Notes: generated from the sequence alone by a model not told the origin. Counted from the first letter of the stretch, positions 9,528 to 17,950 are shown. The stretch: DNA of 64,000 bases from SBAX01 sp964646605 (GCA_964646605.1 CAZYEX010000115.1:8442-72441), one strand, 5' to 3'. Numbers and translations are program-made.

Positions 9528-9890
9528 CGGTGCCGATCCCAGCGCATACATCATAACCCATTGTAAAATAAGCACTTATGATTGGAATCGCGGCTCGACG
9601 TCCTCGCGGAGGACCACATTTCCGACCCCCGGCGTCCGAAAGGCGGGATTCGGCATCTATTCCTTAGGGAAAAGTGTATAAGGACTTGCGTTATCGGGCA
9701 TGATGTGGTATAGAATGCAGTGCCGGGGGAACGCTGAGCCATTTTCGGGACAGGGACGCGCGGGAAGCGCGGGGGGAAGCAAGCGCCAAACGCAGAGGCA
9801 GCGGGTGACGAAGGTGTACACTCGGTGCGCGGACTGGCGGGTCAGCGGCCGTCGGTGGTGGATATCTGGTTTAGGAGAAAGGACAAAACC
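9528..9890. other. Intergenic region before the secreted protein at 9891
   Basis: I see no gene in these 363 bases. The middle is noticeably AT-richer than the surroundings (for example CATTGTAAAATAAGCACTTA) and holds the candidate promoter at 9686-9716. A GGAGAAAGG ribosome site sits just before the ATG at 9891. Confidence 0.6.
9686..9716 (+). promoter_or_regulatory. Candidate sigma-70-type promoter
   Basis: TTGCGT (9686-9691) is followed 17 bases later by TATAGA (9709-9714), part of TATAGAAT. A transcript from here would have a leader of about 170 bases before the secreted-protein gene. Confidence 0.4.
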
Positions 9891-10814
9891 ATGCGTGGCA
9901 GAACTTGGGTGTGGGTAGTAGGGATTCTGGGTCTGGGGCTTGTCACTTCGATGGCACGGGCGGAGTCCCGGCCGACGAAAGACACCAAGGGCGGAGGAGT
10001 GAGCTTCCGACTGGCCAACAGCGGACCCGTCAGCGGGTACGAAAAAATGGAAGCGGGAGGCAGCACGGTCTACGTTGCCCCGCGTCCCGTCTGGACGGGA
10101 AGCGACGTGGTCTCGGCGCAGACGCGAGAAGGCACGGGGCTGGAGTTGGCCCTGACGCCCGAGGCGGCGCAGCGCTTGACCAACCTGGGGGCGGGCGATC
10201 GAGTAGCCGTCTTCATGGACGGCAAGGTTTCTTCGGTCGGCGAACTTAGCGCGACCGGCGGTCGCGTGACGATCAAGGGTCTGAATGCGGGCTCGGTGGA
10301 GCGCATCGTGCGCGCCCTCAACGGCGTGCAGCCGGCGCCGAATCCGACTCCGGTCTCGGCGCTGATCACCTTGGTTCCCACGGGAACCCAGGACGGCGCG
10401 TACATGGTCGACGTGTACTTGCAGGGCGTGGCCAACCTACGGACGTACCAAATCGGGCTGATCGTCGACGGCGGAACGGCCGGTGATCTGGTTCGTGAGG
10501 AAGCTCGCATCGAGCAGACCCGCGAGGACTTCGTGTTCGGCGAGCTGGACGCGATTGTCGCCGCGGATCAGGTCGGCGGTCGTTTGGCGGGCGTATTGAA
10601 GGATGGGGCCGTCGATCGCCCCGACGCCGCGTATCTGGGAACCTACGAGTTCCGTCCGACCCTCGACGCCGCGGGCAGCTTCCAGATCAGCATCGACACC
10701 GGCGAGAAGTCGTTCCTCGCCGACGGGGGCAACGAGCGGATGGAGTTCGCAACCGGGCCTGCCGCGGTCATCAACGTCGGCGGCGCGCCCGTCCGGCGAG
10801 CCTCGGATAAGTAA
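9891..10814 (+). CDS. Secreted protein with possible cohesin-like domain
   Basis: The product has 307 residues from the ATG at 9891, chosen because of the GGAGAAAGG site and the signal peptide it starts (WVWVVGILGLGLVTSMARA, cleaved before ESRPT). An in-frame upstream ATG at 9825 would bury that signal. Residues of about 170-295 have hydrophobic strands and phrases such as VYLQGVANLRTYQIGL and GSFQISIDTG, which resemble the jelly-roll of cohesin-type domains in exported planctomycete proteins. The match is by eye and weak. If correct, it could bind dockerin-like tails such as those on the exported proteins at 802 and 35881. A strong hairpin with a T-run follows the gene. Confidence 0.6.
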   Translation: MRGRTWVWVVGILGLGLVTSMARAESRPTKDTKGGGVSFRLANSGPVSGYEKMEAGGSTVYVAPRPVWTGSDVVSAQTREGTGLELALTPEAAQRLTNLGAGDRVAVFMDGKVSSVGELSATGGRVTIKGLNAGSVERIVRALNGVQPAPNPTPVSALITLVPTGTQDGAYMVDVYLQGVANLRTYQIGLIVDGGTAGDLVREEARIEQTREDFVFGELDAIVAADQVGGRLAGVLKDGAVDRPDAAYLGTYEFRPTLDAAGSFQISIDTGEKSFLADGGNERMEFATGPAAVINVGGAPVRRASDK

Positions 10815-10881
10815 GAATGGATTGAACATGGTTTCGCCGCCGCGCCGAGTGGATCGGCACGAGTCGGATGCAGAGAACATC

Positions 10882-10925
10882 GGCCTCGGGCGCTCGCCAT
10901 ACGCGGCGCCCGAGGCCGCCTCTTT
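10882..10925 (+). terminator. Rho-independent terminator
   Basis: A perfect 12-bp stem (GGCCTCGGGCGC with its complement at 10906-10917) and a 12-base loop are followed by GCCTCTTTT. It stands 70 bases after the secreted-protein gene. Confidence 0.8.
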
Positions 10926-10954
10926 TGGGGGGAATCGAGTCCACCCCGCGGTGT

Positions 10955-10974
10955 CCGCGGGCTCGCGCCCGCGG
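10955..10974. terminator. Second hairpin, near the end of the glycosyltransferase operon
   Basis: CCGCGGGC-TCGC-GCCCGCGG forms a perfect 8-bp stem. It may serve the convergent reverse-strand operon ending at 11067. No U-tract is seen. Confidence 0.35.
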
Positions 10975-11066
10975 CTCTGAGACGATTCGAACCTATCGGT
11001 GAAATACCATGTCCGTCGCGATTCATGGCCGGCATTGACTAGCCTACGAGGCGCGGACGGGAGTCG

Positions 11067-11789
11067 CTAACGGCGCAGACCCAGCCCCAAAAGAAACACC
11101 GGCCTGAGGATGCTCCACCAGCCGATGACGGGGGTCATCTTGGTCTGGCCGACGTCACGCGGAGGGTAGGTTTTCGTGCAGGGGACTTCCCGATGTCGAT
11201 AGCCGAGCTTGAGTACCTTCCACAGCAAGTAGACCTCCAGGCCGTAGCTGTCCAGCCAGCGCTGATGGAGATGGATGCGCGGGTCATCGAGCAGGGACAA
11301 TCGCAGTGCTCGAAAGCCGTTGGTGCTTTCCGTGACCGTCCGGCGCGCGAATCGGCTCATCAGCCACGGGTGCAATCGAGTCGCGAATCGGCGGTACACG
11401 GGCATGTCGCCGCCGCACGCCCCGCCGGGTAAATAGCGCGAGCCGATCACAAAATCGCAGTTTTGGTCGCAGAGGGGATCGAGAAGCCTGGGGATTTCGT
11501 TGGGTTCATCCTTGTTGTTGCCCGCGAGGATCACGGCCAGGTCGAATCCGTCGCCACGCGCATGCTCCAACCCCAAGCGGATGGCCGCTCCCACGCCCGC
11601 GACTCGACCCGTCGATAGGACCCGGGCCCCTTGCCGTCGCGCGATCGCCGCCGTCGCATCCAACGAGCCGTCGTCCACCACGAGGATTTCGTCGATCAGC
11701 GTCGGATCGATCCGGTCGACCACCCGGCCGATCTTGCGCTCCTCGTTGTGCGCGGGAATGACGGCGATGACGCGATGGTTTTTGTACAA
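11067..11789 (-). CDS. Family 2 glycosyltransferase (dolichyl-phosphate-mannose-synthase-like)
   Basis: The product has 240 residues. The N-terminus has the GT2 nucleotide-sugar fold: VIAVIPAHNEE at 8-18, EILVVDDGSLDAT at about 34-46, and LAVILAGNNKDEP where the metal-binding DxD normally sits, here with NNKDE. ESTNGFRALRL is the usual acceptor-site segment. No membrane helix follows, so it is a soluble or peripheral transferase. A TTG start is chosen 5 bases after the stop of the acetyltransferase gene, with GGAG overlapping that stop. It is the third gene of a sugar operon with the oxidoreductase and acetyltransferase upstream, so it may transfer the sugar they modify. Confidence 0.8.
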   Translation of the reverse strand: MYKNHRVIAVIPAHNEERKIGRVVDRIDPTLIDEILVVDDGSLDATAAIARRQGARVLSTGRVAGVGAAIRLGLEHARGDGFDLAVILAGNNKDEPNEIPRLLDPLCDQNCDFVIGSRYLPGGACGGDMPVYRRFATRLHPWLMSRFARRTVTESTNGFRALRLSLLDDPRIHLHQRWLDSYGLEVYLLWKVLKLGYRHREVPCTKTYPPRDVGQTKMTPVIGWWSILRPVFLLGLGLRR

Positions 11790-11794
11790 GGGTG

Positions 11795-12469
11795 TTACTC
11801 CGCGGGCTGTAGGGCGTCACCGTTCGGTCGATAGCGTCGATCGCACACGTCACAGTCGAGCGCTTCGCCCAAGCGGCCGCCGCACAAGCAGACCCACCCG
11901 ACGGGCCGAGCGGGGTTGCCCATGACCAAACGATGCGCGGCGACAGACTGTGTCACCACGCTGCCTGCGCCCACGGTCGCGTAGGCCCCGACGTCCACGC
12001 CCGGCAGGATCACCGCTCCGGCGCCCAGGGTCGCCCCGCGGCGAATGTGCGTGGGGACCAGCCATGACGCTTCGCGCCTGTAGCGGGCGCTGACCTCCGC
12101 CATGCGCGGGCTTCGCGGGTAGCGATCGTTGGTGAAGACCACGCCGGGACCGACGAACACGTCGTCCTCGATGGTCACCCCGCGGAAGATCATGGCGTGG
12201 TTCTTGACCGTCACGCGATCGCCGATGCGCACTCCGCTCTCGACAAACACGCGGTCGGCGAGGTTGCAGGATTGTCCCACGACCGCCCCGTCCATGACAT
12301 GGGCAAAAGCCCACACCTTGGTGCCGTCGCCGACCGACGAGCTTTCGCAGATCGCGGTCGGATGAACGTAGACGGTCGCTCCGCGCAAGGTCGGTCCCGC
12401 ACTCGGGACGGAAGGGCGCGGAGGTACGGTCGGGCACATCACCTTTTTCGTAGTGCGTGGGTCGTTCAT
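11795..12469 (-). CDS. Left-handed beta-helix N-acetyltransferase, WlbB/WbpD-like
   Basis: The product has 224 residues. Hexapeptide-repeat turns run from about residue 30 to 180, including GDGTKVWAFAHVMDGAVVG, VTIEDDVFVGPGVVFTNDRY and LGAGAVILPGVDVGAYATVG, then GNPARPVGWVC. These are hallmarks of the acetyl-CoA transferases that acetylate a 3-amino-sugar nucleotide (WlbB/WbpD). The C-terminal CLCGG and CDVCD pairs form a small zinc knuckle, seen in part of that family. Its ATG overlaps the stop of the oxidoreductase gene in ATGA, so the two are translationally coupled and probably sequential enzymes. The exact sugar substrate is inferred only. Confidence 0.82.
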   Translation of the reverse strand: MNDPRTTKKVMCPTVPPRPSVPSAGPTLRGATVYVHPTAICESSSVGDGTKVWAFAHVMDGAVVGQSCNLADRVFVESGVRIGDRVTVKNHAMIFRGVTIEDDVFVGPGVVFTNDRYPRSPRMAEVSARYRREASWLVPTHIRRGATLGAGAVILPGVDVGAYATVGAGSVVTQSVAAHRLVMGNPARPVGWVCLCGGRLGEALDCDVCDRRYRPNGDALQPAE

Positions 12470-13614
12470 CGAAGGATCGCTCGTGCGGTGCGGAAGTCGT
12501 CCGCGACACTGGGAACGACGGGCGCCCCAGCGGAAGTTACGGGTAGGGACTCGATGGGCAGGGACCGAATCTTAAGCTCGGCATCTCCTTCGACCGGGAC
12601 CATTCCGCCGCCGTTTTGGATGGAGGTCATGGCGGCTTCGAGGGTACGGACGACGGCCAGTGCGTCGCTGGCGCTCGGGCCGGTGGGATGACCGTCCAGA
12701 ACCCAGTTGACGAACGTTTCGGCCTGTTTGAGCAGCGGTTCCGCACGACGGATGGCGGGGATGCGAACGTCCGCGCTGCGAAGCAGATATTGGAACTCGC
12801 CGAAGGAATCGTAGTAAGGCGGCTCGTCGAGGCCCTTGTCGTACAGCCGCAACGTGTCCTGGGGGTCTACGTCGTCCCAGTGGGCCATCTTCGATGAACC
12901 CACCACGGTCAGGGTGCGAACCTTTCGCGGGTTCAGCCAACTGACGTGCAGATGGGCCAAGGTGCCGTCGGGGTACTGGATTGTAGCGAAGCAAACGTCC
13001 TCTAGTGTTTTCTGGGAGATGCAGGTTCCGTGGGCGGATACGGCGGCGGGGGTCGCTCCCAGGAGGAAGTTGAAAATGCTCAAGTCGTGGGTGCCAAGAT
13101 CGTACAAAGCATTGACATCGCCGCGGACCGGGCCGAGGTTGGTGCGAACGGCGTCGAGGTAGTGAATGCGCCCCAACTCGCCCGCGTCGATGAGTTCCTT
13201 GAGCTTGAGAATCCCGGCATTGAACAGGAACACGTGTCCGACCATGAGCACGCGGCCGCGGGAGCGAGCAAGGGCGGCGAGCTCCACTGCGTCCTCGCCG
13301 TTAATGCAAAGCGGCTTTTCGACCAATACATGCTTACCCGCGTGTAGCGCTTGCCGTGCGAGCGTCGCGTGGGTGGCCGTCGGCGTGGCGATGACCACGG
13401 CGTCGATCGAGTCGTCTTGGAACACCTCGCTCGAATTGCGTACGGTTCGAATGTGCGGAAACCGGGCCCGTAGTCGATCGAGTCGCGTGGAGTTGAGGTC
13501 CGCGCAGGCGACGACTTGGGAGCGGTCCAATTCCTCGAAAACGCGGACATGGTTGGGTCCCCAGTGGCCGCAGCCTATGACGGCGATCCGCAGTTTTCGA
13601 TCCTGATGGTCCAT
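12466..13614 (-). CDS. Gfo/Idh/MocA-family sugar-nucleotide oxidoreductase
   Basis: The product has 382 residues. The N-terminal Rossmann fold begins RIAVIGCGHWGPNHVRVFEE, and VLVEKPLCIN at about 92-101 is the conserved EKP segment carrying the catalytic lysine. GTHDLSIFNFLLG supplies the histidine typical of the substrate site. With the WlbB-like acetyltransferase downstream, the closest reading is a WlbA-type dehydrogenase acting on UDP-N-acetylglucosaminuronate. Other Gfo/Idh roles cannot be ruled out. It is the first gene of the reverse-strand sugar operon, overlapping the next by 4 bases. Confidence 0.85.
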   Translation of the reverse strand: MDHQDRKLRIAVIGCGHWGPNHVRVFEELDRSQVVACADLNSTRLDRLRARFPHIRTVRNSSEVFQDDSIDAVVIATPTATHATLARQALHAGKHVLVEKPLCINGEDAVELAALARSRGRVLMVGHVFLFNAGILKLKELIDAGELGRIHYLDAVRTNLGPVRGDVNALYDLGTHDLSIFNFLLGATPAAVSAHGTCISQKTLEDVCFATIQYPDGTLAHLHVSWLNPRKVRTLTVVGSSKMAHWDDVDPQDTLRLYDKGLDEPPYYDSFGEFQYLLRSADVRIPAIRRAEPLLKQAETFVNWVLDGHPTGPSASDALAVVRTLEAAMTSIQNGGGMVPVEGDAELKIRSLPIESLPVTSAGAPVVPSVADDFRTARAILR

Positions 13615-13821
13615 ACCTTCCGCGCAGCCCGGCCCAGCCAGGTTCTTCGCTGGAGGGAATATCGGAACTTGGTGGGGGTGGAATCAGTCGGGGATAGGAG
13701 AGGACCGAGGAAAAAACGCCCTGGAGTTGCCGCATCCTGCGATCGAACCCGCAAAGATCGGCGCCCGATGGCTCCCCTGTTCCGTGGGCGGCGTTGGAGG
13801 GCCCGCGGTGCAGCGCGACTC

Positions 13822-13850
13822 TTGACTGTAAGCGTCCCATCTGATAATCT
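13822..13850 (+). promoter_or_regulatory. Promoter of the AbrB/RelE toxin-antitoxin pair
   Basis: TTGACT (13822-13827) and TAATCT (13845-13850) have a 17-base spacer. A tandem CTGATAAT-CTGATAGT (13841-13856) overlaps the -10 and could be the antitoxin's operator. The predicted +1 falls on or next to the ATG at 13857, so the transcript would be leaderless or translation would begin at the GTG at 13890, which has an AGGGG site. Confidence 0.5.
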
Positions 13851-13856
13851 GATAGT

Positions 13857-14147
13857 ATGAGGATCAGAAATGCCGCGCGAGGGGATTCCGTGTGCATCGG
13901 GAGGGTCGGGCAACGCCGGCAAGTGGTCATCCCCAAGGAAATTTGTGAAGCGTCGGGGCTGAAAGAGGGGGCCTTCGTCGAAATCACTCAGCGCGGCGGG
14001 ACCATCCTCATCAAGCCCAAGACCCTCGTCGATCCCGAGGACGTTGTGACCCCGCAGGAGGAAAAGGCGATCGAGCGGGGTTTCCAGCAACTGAAGCGCG
14101 GTCAGCACGTGTCGTGGAAGCAGCTCAAGCGTGACCTGGGAGTGTAG
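13857..14147 (+). CDS. AbrB/MazE-type antitoxin
   Basis: The product has 96 residues. The swapped-hairpin DNA-binding domain spans about residues 12-58: VGQRRQVVIPKEICEASGLK, then VEITQRGGTILIKPK. The C-terminal part (EEKAIERGFQQLKRGQHVSW) resembles the toxin-neutralising tail in such pairs. Its last 17 bases overlap the RelE/ParE-type toxin gene. The ATG at 13857 lies where transcription is expected to begin. The GTG at 13890, preceded by AGGGG, would give an 85-residue protein keeping the whole DNA-binding domain. The antitoxin probably represses its own promoter. Confidence 0.8.
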   Translation: MRIRNAARGDSVCIGRVGQRRQVVIPKEICEASGLKEGAFVEITQRGGTILIKPKTLVDPEDVVTPQEEKAIERGFQQLKRGQHVSWKQLKRDLGV

Positions 14148-14397
14148 GTTCGCCCGCGAGGCCGAACGCGGTTTTCGCCGCCTCCCGCGCGACCGACGGC
14201 AGCAAGTGGCCCGCGCCATCGACGAAATGACCGAGGACCCGTCGCGCGGCGATGTCCAACCCATCAAGAGCGGGAAGTTCCAGGGCGCGCTTCGAAAGCG
14301 GGTGGGCCGCTATCGGATCATCTTCTCCCTCGATCCCGACCAAGGCTTCATCGACATCGCCGCGATTCTCACGAGGACCGAGGCGACCTGCCGGTAG
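14131..14397 (+). CDS. RelE/ParE-family toxin
   Basis: The product has 88 residues from a GTG start. The fold signature is FAREAERGFRRLPRDRRQQV, then IKSGKFQGALRKRVGRYRII and a final strand FIDIAAILTRTEATCR. GRYRIIF matches the core strand of the RelE/ParE family. Without structure comparison I cannot tell an mRNA interferase from a gyrase poison. It overlaps the AbrB-type antitoxin by 17 bases. Order and overlap are those of a type II toxin-antitoxin operon. Confidence 0.8.
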   Translation: MTWECRFAREAERGFRRLPRDRRQQVARAIDEMTEDPSRGDVQPIKSGKFQGALRKRVGRYRIIFSLDPDQGFIDIAAILTRTEATCR

Positions 14398-14527
14398 CTC
14401 GCCCCCTCATCGCCGCCGCACAGAGGAACGGCCTACCACGGACGTCGGCGCCCACGCAAAGGGAATCACGGAATCCGCTTCGCTTGCTTCGCCGTCCGGA
14501 GGCCGATATACGCCCGGCGGGTGATCC

Positions 14528-15316
14528 ATGACTTCTCGACCGAGTTTGGCGGCTGACAACAAGGGCGTCTATAGCACCGTCGAGTTCGAGCGGTGGATCG
14601 GTCGGACGGACCTCGACCCGGACGAGCAGTATGTCATAACCCATTACCTCGATCCGAAGGTCCGGACGTTGGAGGCGGGCACCGGCGGAGGGCGGATTCT
14701 GCTGGCCATGCGAAAGATGGGATTCACCAACCTTCACGGATTTGATTACGTGCCCGAGTTCATCGCCCAGGCTCGGGCATCGGACGTGGACGGCGCGATC
14801 CGCTTCGAGGTGAAGGACGCCACACAGCTCGACTACCCCGACGCCTCGTTCGACCAGGCGTTGTACGTGCAGCAAATCCTGAACTTTATCGAGGGCGAGT
14901 CGCGACGTCGGCAGGCGCTACGGCAGGCCCTTCGCGTGTTGCGTCCGGGAGGCATCGCCCTATTCTCGTTCCTATCCTTCGACGTACGTTCGCGGAGCCG
15001 CGGGTATTCGTTATACCTCAAGTACCTGCGCCTTCTTCGCGCGATTCGCCGTTCGCGGCGCGATCCGCAGTTGCTGCCCTGGTTGCGGCTGGGCGATCGG
15101 TTTCATTTCGGGGCTTTGTGGGACCGCGGACCCTACGTGTATTGGTATCGAACGGAACAGGCCGTGAGGGAGTTGGAAGACGCCGGTTTCCGAATTCGCG
15201 CCGTGGGCACGAGTTTGCAGATTCAAAACCTCAAACTCTGCGATACGGTCGCGGAGCTTCTTGAGCAGCCGATGCACGGAGCTTTGTACTGCGTATGCGA
15301 GCGACCCCAGCCATGA
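14528..15316 (+). CDS. SAM-dependent methyltransferase
   Basis: The product has 262 residues. Motif I is LEAGTGGGRIL at about 50-60. The acidic residue after it lies in LHGFDYVPEFIA, and VKDATQLDYPDASFDQALYV covers motifs II-III, followed by LRVLRPGGIALFSFLS. This is a class I methyltransferase fold like those acting on small molecules or sugars. The gene overlaps the FemAB-like acyltransferase gene by 4 bases (ATGA), so the two are co-expressed. Being next to sugar genes suggests surface-glycan or lipid modification, but no substrate can be read from the sequence. Confidence 0.8.
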   Translation: MTSRPSLAADNKGVYSTVEFERWIGRTDLDPDEQYVITHYLDPKVRTLEAGTGGGRILLAMRKMGFTNLHGFDYVPEFIAQARASDVDGAIRFEVKDATQLDYPDASFDQALYVQQILNFIEGESRRRQALRQALRVLRPGGIALFSFLSFDVRSRSRGYSLYLKYLRLLRAIRRSRRDPQLLPWLRLGDRFHFGALWDRGPYVYWYRTEQAVRELEDAGFRIRAVGTSLQIQNLKLCDTVAELLEQPMHGALYCVCERPQP

Positions 15317-16248
15317 GCGCTCCAGGATCTTCAGCCGTGGAAGCGCCCGTGCTCGCCCTACGAAAGGCCTCGGCGGACGAGTACTGCCGCTTCGCGCGGC
15401 AAGCACGATTCAACGAGTTCTGGTGGTACTTCCACGGCGCCGCGCCCTATCGAGGCTTTTCCAAACCGTTTCAGGATCGCACGGATCGTTGGTGGTATGG
15501 CGTAAAGCCGGGATTCGCCTGGCCGGTCGATTTCTTCACGCCCTTTTCCGCGACGTTCCGTTCGGCTCCTCGGCGACGGCTTCTCGGTTGGCAGTTTCCC
15601 GTGGATACGGGGTGCAGTGATTCGTGCGTGACCATGAATGTGATCCATGACCTCAGCGCCTATGACCTGGGCGCGGTCAATGCCAAGCGGCGCAACGCGA
15701 TCCGTCAGGGTTTCCGGCAACTGGAAATCGTCATCGCCGACCCCGCCGATGCCGCGGTCCGCGAGGCGGCCTTGGAAGTCTGGAACAGTCACGTTCAGCG
15801 GACGAGTTGGAACCGGACGCTGACGCCGGCGCAATTCGACCCCAGTTGGCGGGAACTCTCCGACTGGCCCGGCACGACGCTCCTTTGCGCCCGAGCCAAA
15901 GACGGAGGTTCCTCTCTTTGTGCTTGGCTCCTCGTGCGGGCCATCGACGACACGGTCTTCATGGATACGCTGGCGTCGCACACCGATCGCCTCGCCGAAC
16001 GGCCAAACGACGCGGTCCTGTTCGCTTGTCTCTCGTCCGCGCGACAACAAGGCATTCGCCGGGCCCACTACGCGCTCAAGAGCAGCGTGACATCGTTGGA
16101 GTGGTTCAAGGAGTCGCTGGGTTTTGTTCCTTACCCTTTTCCCACCAAGCTCCATTTGCGCTTTCCGGTCCGCCTGGGGCTGGAGTGGTTTCGTCCCGCA
16201 CTCTACCGCCGGCTGCGCGGTGAGCCCGATCCTTCCCCGCCTTCGTGA
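15313..16248 (+). CDS. FemAB-like/GNAT-fold acyltransferase, function unknown
   Basis: The product has 311 residues. The ATG at 15313 overlaps the methyltransferase stop in ATGA and was preferred to the in-frame ATG at 15295. The middle section reads RRNAIRQGFRQLEIVIADPA, the basic helix found in FemAB-type aminoacyltransferases, and LCAWLLVRAIDDTVFMDTLA resembles the GNAT beta-strand that holds the acyl donor. TSLEWFKESLGFVPYPFPTK matches the C-terminal part in which these enzymes end. The substrate is unknown. Pairing with a methyltransferase hints at joint modification of one lipid or glycan. Confidence 0.5.
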   Translation: MSAPGSSAVEAPVLALRKASADEYCRFARQARFNEFWWYFHGAAPYRGFSKPFQDRTDRWWYGVKPGFAWPVDFFTPFSATFRSAPRRRLLGWQFPVDTGCSDSCVTMNVIHDLSAYDLGAVNAKRRNAIRQGFRQLEIVIADPADAAVREAALEVWNSHVQRTSWNRTLTPAQFDPSWRELSDWPGTTLLCARAKDGGSSLCAWLLVRAIDDTVFMDTLASHTDRLAERPNDAVLFACLSSARQQGIRRAHYALKSSVTSLEWFKESLGFVPYPFPTKLHLRFPVRLGLEWFRPALYRRLRGEPDPSPPS

Positions 16249-16347
16249 CCCAACAACCCGAGCGCCGCGAATCGGTGCGAGCCTTGTTCCACCCGGCCCG
16301 AGTTCGCCGTGGTTTTCTCCTCGGGGCCGCGAAGGTACGATCGGGAC

Positions 16348-16968
16348 ATGCGGCCGCAGACGGCGATGACCCTTGCTACGCTCATCCTAACGGGTGTCGC
16401 CCGCGCGGGCGGCGACGAGGGTTGCACCTGCGAGACGGCGCGGCAGACTCACGGCTGGTGTGAGGTCTGCAAAGTCGGATACGTCGCCGAGATCCGGATT
16501 CGCTCACGTTTGCTCTACGAGGAGATCGACGCCCACGGGCACGACATCATCCCCGCGAGCATCAAGTGCGAGTCGTGTCGCCGGGCGATCGACAAGGACG
16601 GTTACTGCGAAAAATGCCGGATCGGCTTTGTCGGAAAGCAGGCGTACCTCTCGCGGTTGACCTATCATCTGGCCAAGGGCAAACCGTTCGATGCGTCGAA
16701 GTCGTCGTGCGCCGCGTGTCGGAAGAACGCGGCTGCGTACGGCTGGTGCGCGTTCTGCAAAACCGGCTTGGTGGGCAACGTGGTCATCGCCGATCGCGCC
16801 GACTACGACTCGGCCGTCAAAGCGTACGATCTGGTGCGCACGGCCGTAGATGCCGCGGAGCGCTGCGAGATGTGCGCCGTAGCTATCCTCTACGACGCCC
16901 GTTGCGACCAGTGCAAGGTTGCCTACAAAGACGGCAAGCAGATCGCCGACGCGCCTCGACCGCCTTGA
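16348..16968 (+). CDS. Exported CxxC-rich protein with four knuckle modules
   Basis: The product has 206 residues from the ATG at 16348, which gives a short signal peptide (AMTLATLILTGVARAGG). Four copies of a module follow, each with one CxxC pair, a Gly/Trp-Cys turn and a second CxxC-type pair: CETARQTHGWCEVCKVGYV, CRRAIDKDGYCEKCRIGFVG, CRKNAAAYGWCAFCKTGLVG and CAVAILYDARCDQCKVAYKD. Each probably binds zinc or another metal, or forms disulfides outside the cytoplasm. I know no named family. It lies convergent with the three-lipoprotein operon. Confidence 0.65.
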   Translation: MRPQTAMTLATLILTGVARAGGDEGCTCETARQTHGWCEVCKVGYVAEIRIRSRLLYEEIDAHGHDIIPASIKCESCRRAIDKDGYCEKCRIGFVGKQAYLSRLTYHLAKGKPFDASKSSCAACRKNAAAYGWCAFCKTGLVGNVVIADRADYDSAVKAYDLVRTAVDAAERCEMCAVAILYDARCDQCKVAYKDGKQIADAPRPP

Positions 16969-16988
16969 ACATTCCGGCGCTGGGACGA

Positions 16989-17414
16989 TCAATCCACTTG
17001 ATGGGCGGCGAGGAACATCGCCTTGCCCAAGGCATCGAAGAACTGTTGATAGGGCTGGGGGTCCTCGACGGCGCGGAGATTGTATTGGGCGTTGGCGCGG
17101 ACCAAGAGCTGCGTTTCACCCCGCGGACGCACGGAGACGGTCATCCGCAAGGCGTAGCGCTCCAGCTTCGTGGCGCTGACCGTGCCCAGAACATCGTCGG
17201 CGTTGTCGAGGACGAAGCCCAGGTCCTGCAAAGTGGCCATGACCGTGCGAAGGGTGGCCTTATGATCCGTGGTATCGAAGGCGCGGGTCTGAATGCTGCG
17301 AAGCTTGACGGCGCTTTCGTCGGCCTTGAGAAGCTGCGACTTGGACGACTCGCATCCCACGGACAGACCACCGGCCAGCCCCAGGAAAACGCGGAAAACG
17401 ACGCGGCGCGTCAT
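16989..17414 (-). CDS. Small lipoprotein, paralogue of its upstream neighbour
   Basis: The product has 141 residues. A lipoprotein signal (FRVFLGLAGGLSVGC) puts the anchored cysteine at about 21. The mature part contains LRTVMATLQDLGFVLDNADD and ends with YQQFFDALGKAMFLAAHQVD. The gene at 17411-17950 encodes the same pattern (LQDLGFNIDNSESDLG and YQEFFDRLSKAVFLEAHEI), so the two are tandem duplicates. It starts inside an ATGA overlap with that gene's stop. The function is unknown. An outer-membrane or periplasmic-face location follows from the lipobox. Confidence 0.75.
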   Translation of the reverse strand: MTRRVVFRVFLGLAGGLSVGCESSKSQLLKADESAVKLRSIQTRAFDTTDHKATLRTVMATLQDLGFVLDNADDVLGTVSATKLERYALRMTVSVRPRGETQLLVRANAQYNLRAVEDPQPYQQFFDALGKAMFLAAHQVD

Positions 17415-17950
17415 ATTTCGTGGGCCTCCAGGAAAACCGCCTTGGAGAGCCTGTCGAAAAACTCCTGGTAGGCTTTGGGGTCATCGAGCAGTTCGAGCTT
17501 GGAAATCTCGTTGCGATCGTTCCAGACGATCCGCTGAAACGTGACCCGGACGGCGATCTCGTCACCGATGGGGTGGGTCACGATCGAGGCTCGGAGTTTC
17601 TGGTTGCGGTCGATGGGAACGTCGGTGCGAAACACAAGGATCATGAAGACCTTGCCCGCGACCTGCCCACCCTCGACGGCCGTGCGATCTTTGGAGGCGA
17701 CGATCAGCCCCAGGTCCGATTCGCTGTTGTCGATGTTGAAGCCTAGGTCCTGCAAGAGACCGGCGGAAGCACTCAGAATGCGATGCTCGTCAGTAGTCGA
17801 GAATCGCCGCGTGGTCCGGCTGCGCAGTTCCATCGACGGACCGCGCATGGCCAGAGCGCCTTTGGGGATCGAGGGGGCGCATCCAATGAAAGGGCCGAGG
17901 ATCAACGTACACAATAGGCACGCGACCGGACGTCGGACGACCAGGACCAT
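17411..17950 (-). CDS. Small lipoprotein, second member of the operon
   Basis: The product has 179 residues from the ATG at 17950 (the longer open frame to 18136 adds only Arg-rich sequence). The lipobox is LILGPFIGC at about 17-25. Residues 60-85 hold LLQDLGFNIDNSESDLG and the C-terminus YQEFFDRLSKAVFLEAHEI, shared with the downstream paralogue. Between them are beta-rich segments such as VFMILVFRTDVPIDRNQ. It lies 8 bases after the BamE-like gene and overlaps the next by 4 bases, so all three are one operon of anchored lipoproteins. The function is unknown. Confidence 0.75.
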   Translation of the reverse strand: MVLVVRRPVACLLCTLILGPFIGCAPSIPKGALAMRGPSMELRSRTTRRFSTTDEHRILSASAGLLQDLGFNIDNSESDLGLIVASKDRTAVEGGQVAGKVFMILVFRTDVPIDRNQKLRASIVTHPIGDEIAVRVTFQRIVWNDRNEISKLELLDDPKAYQEFFDRLSKAVFLEAHEI

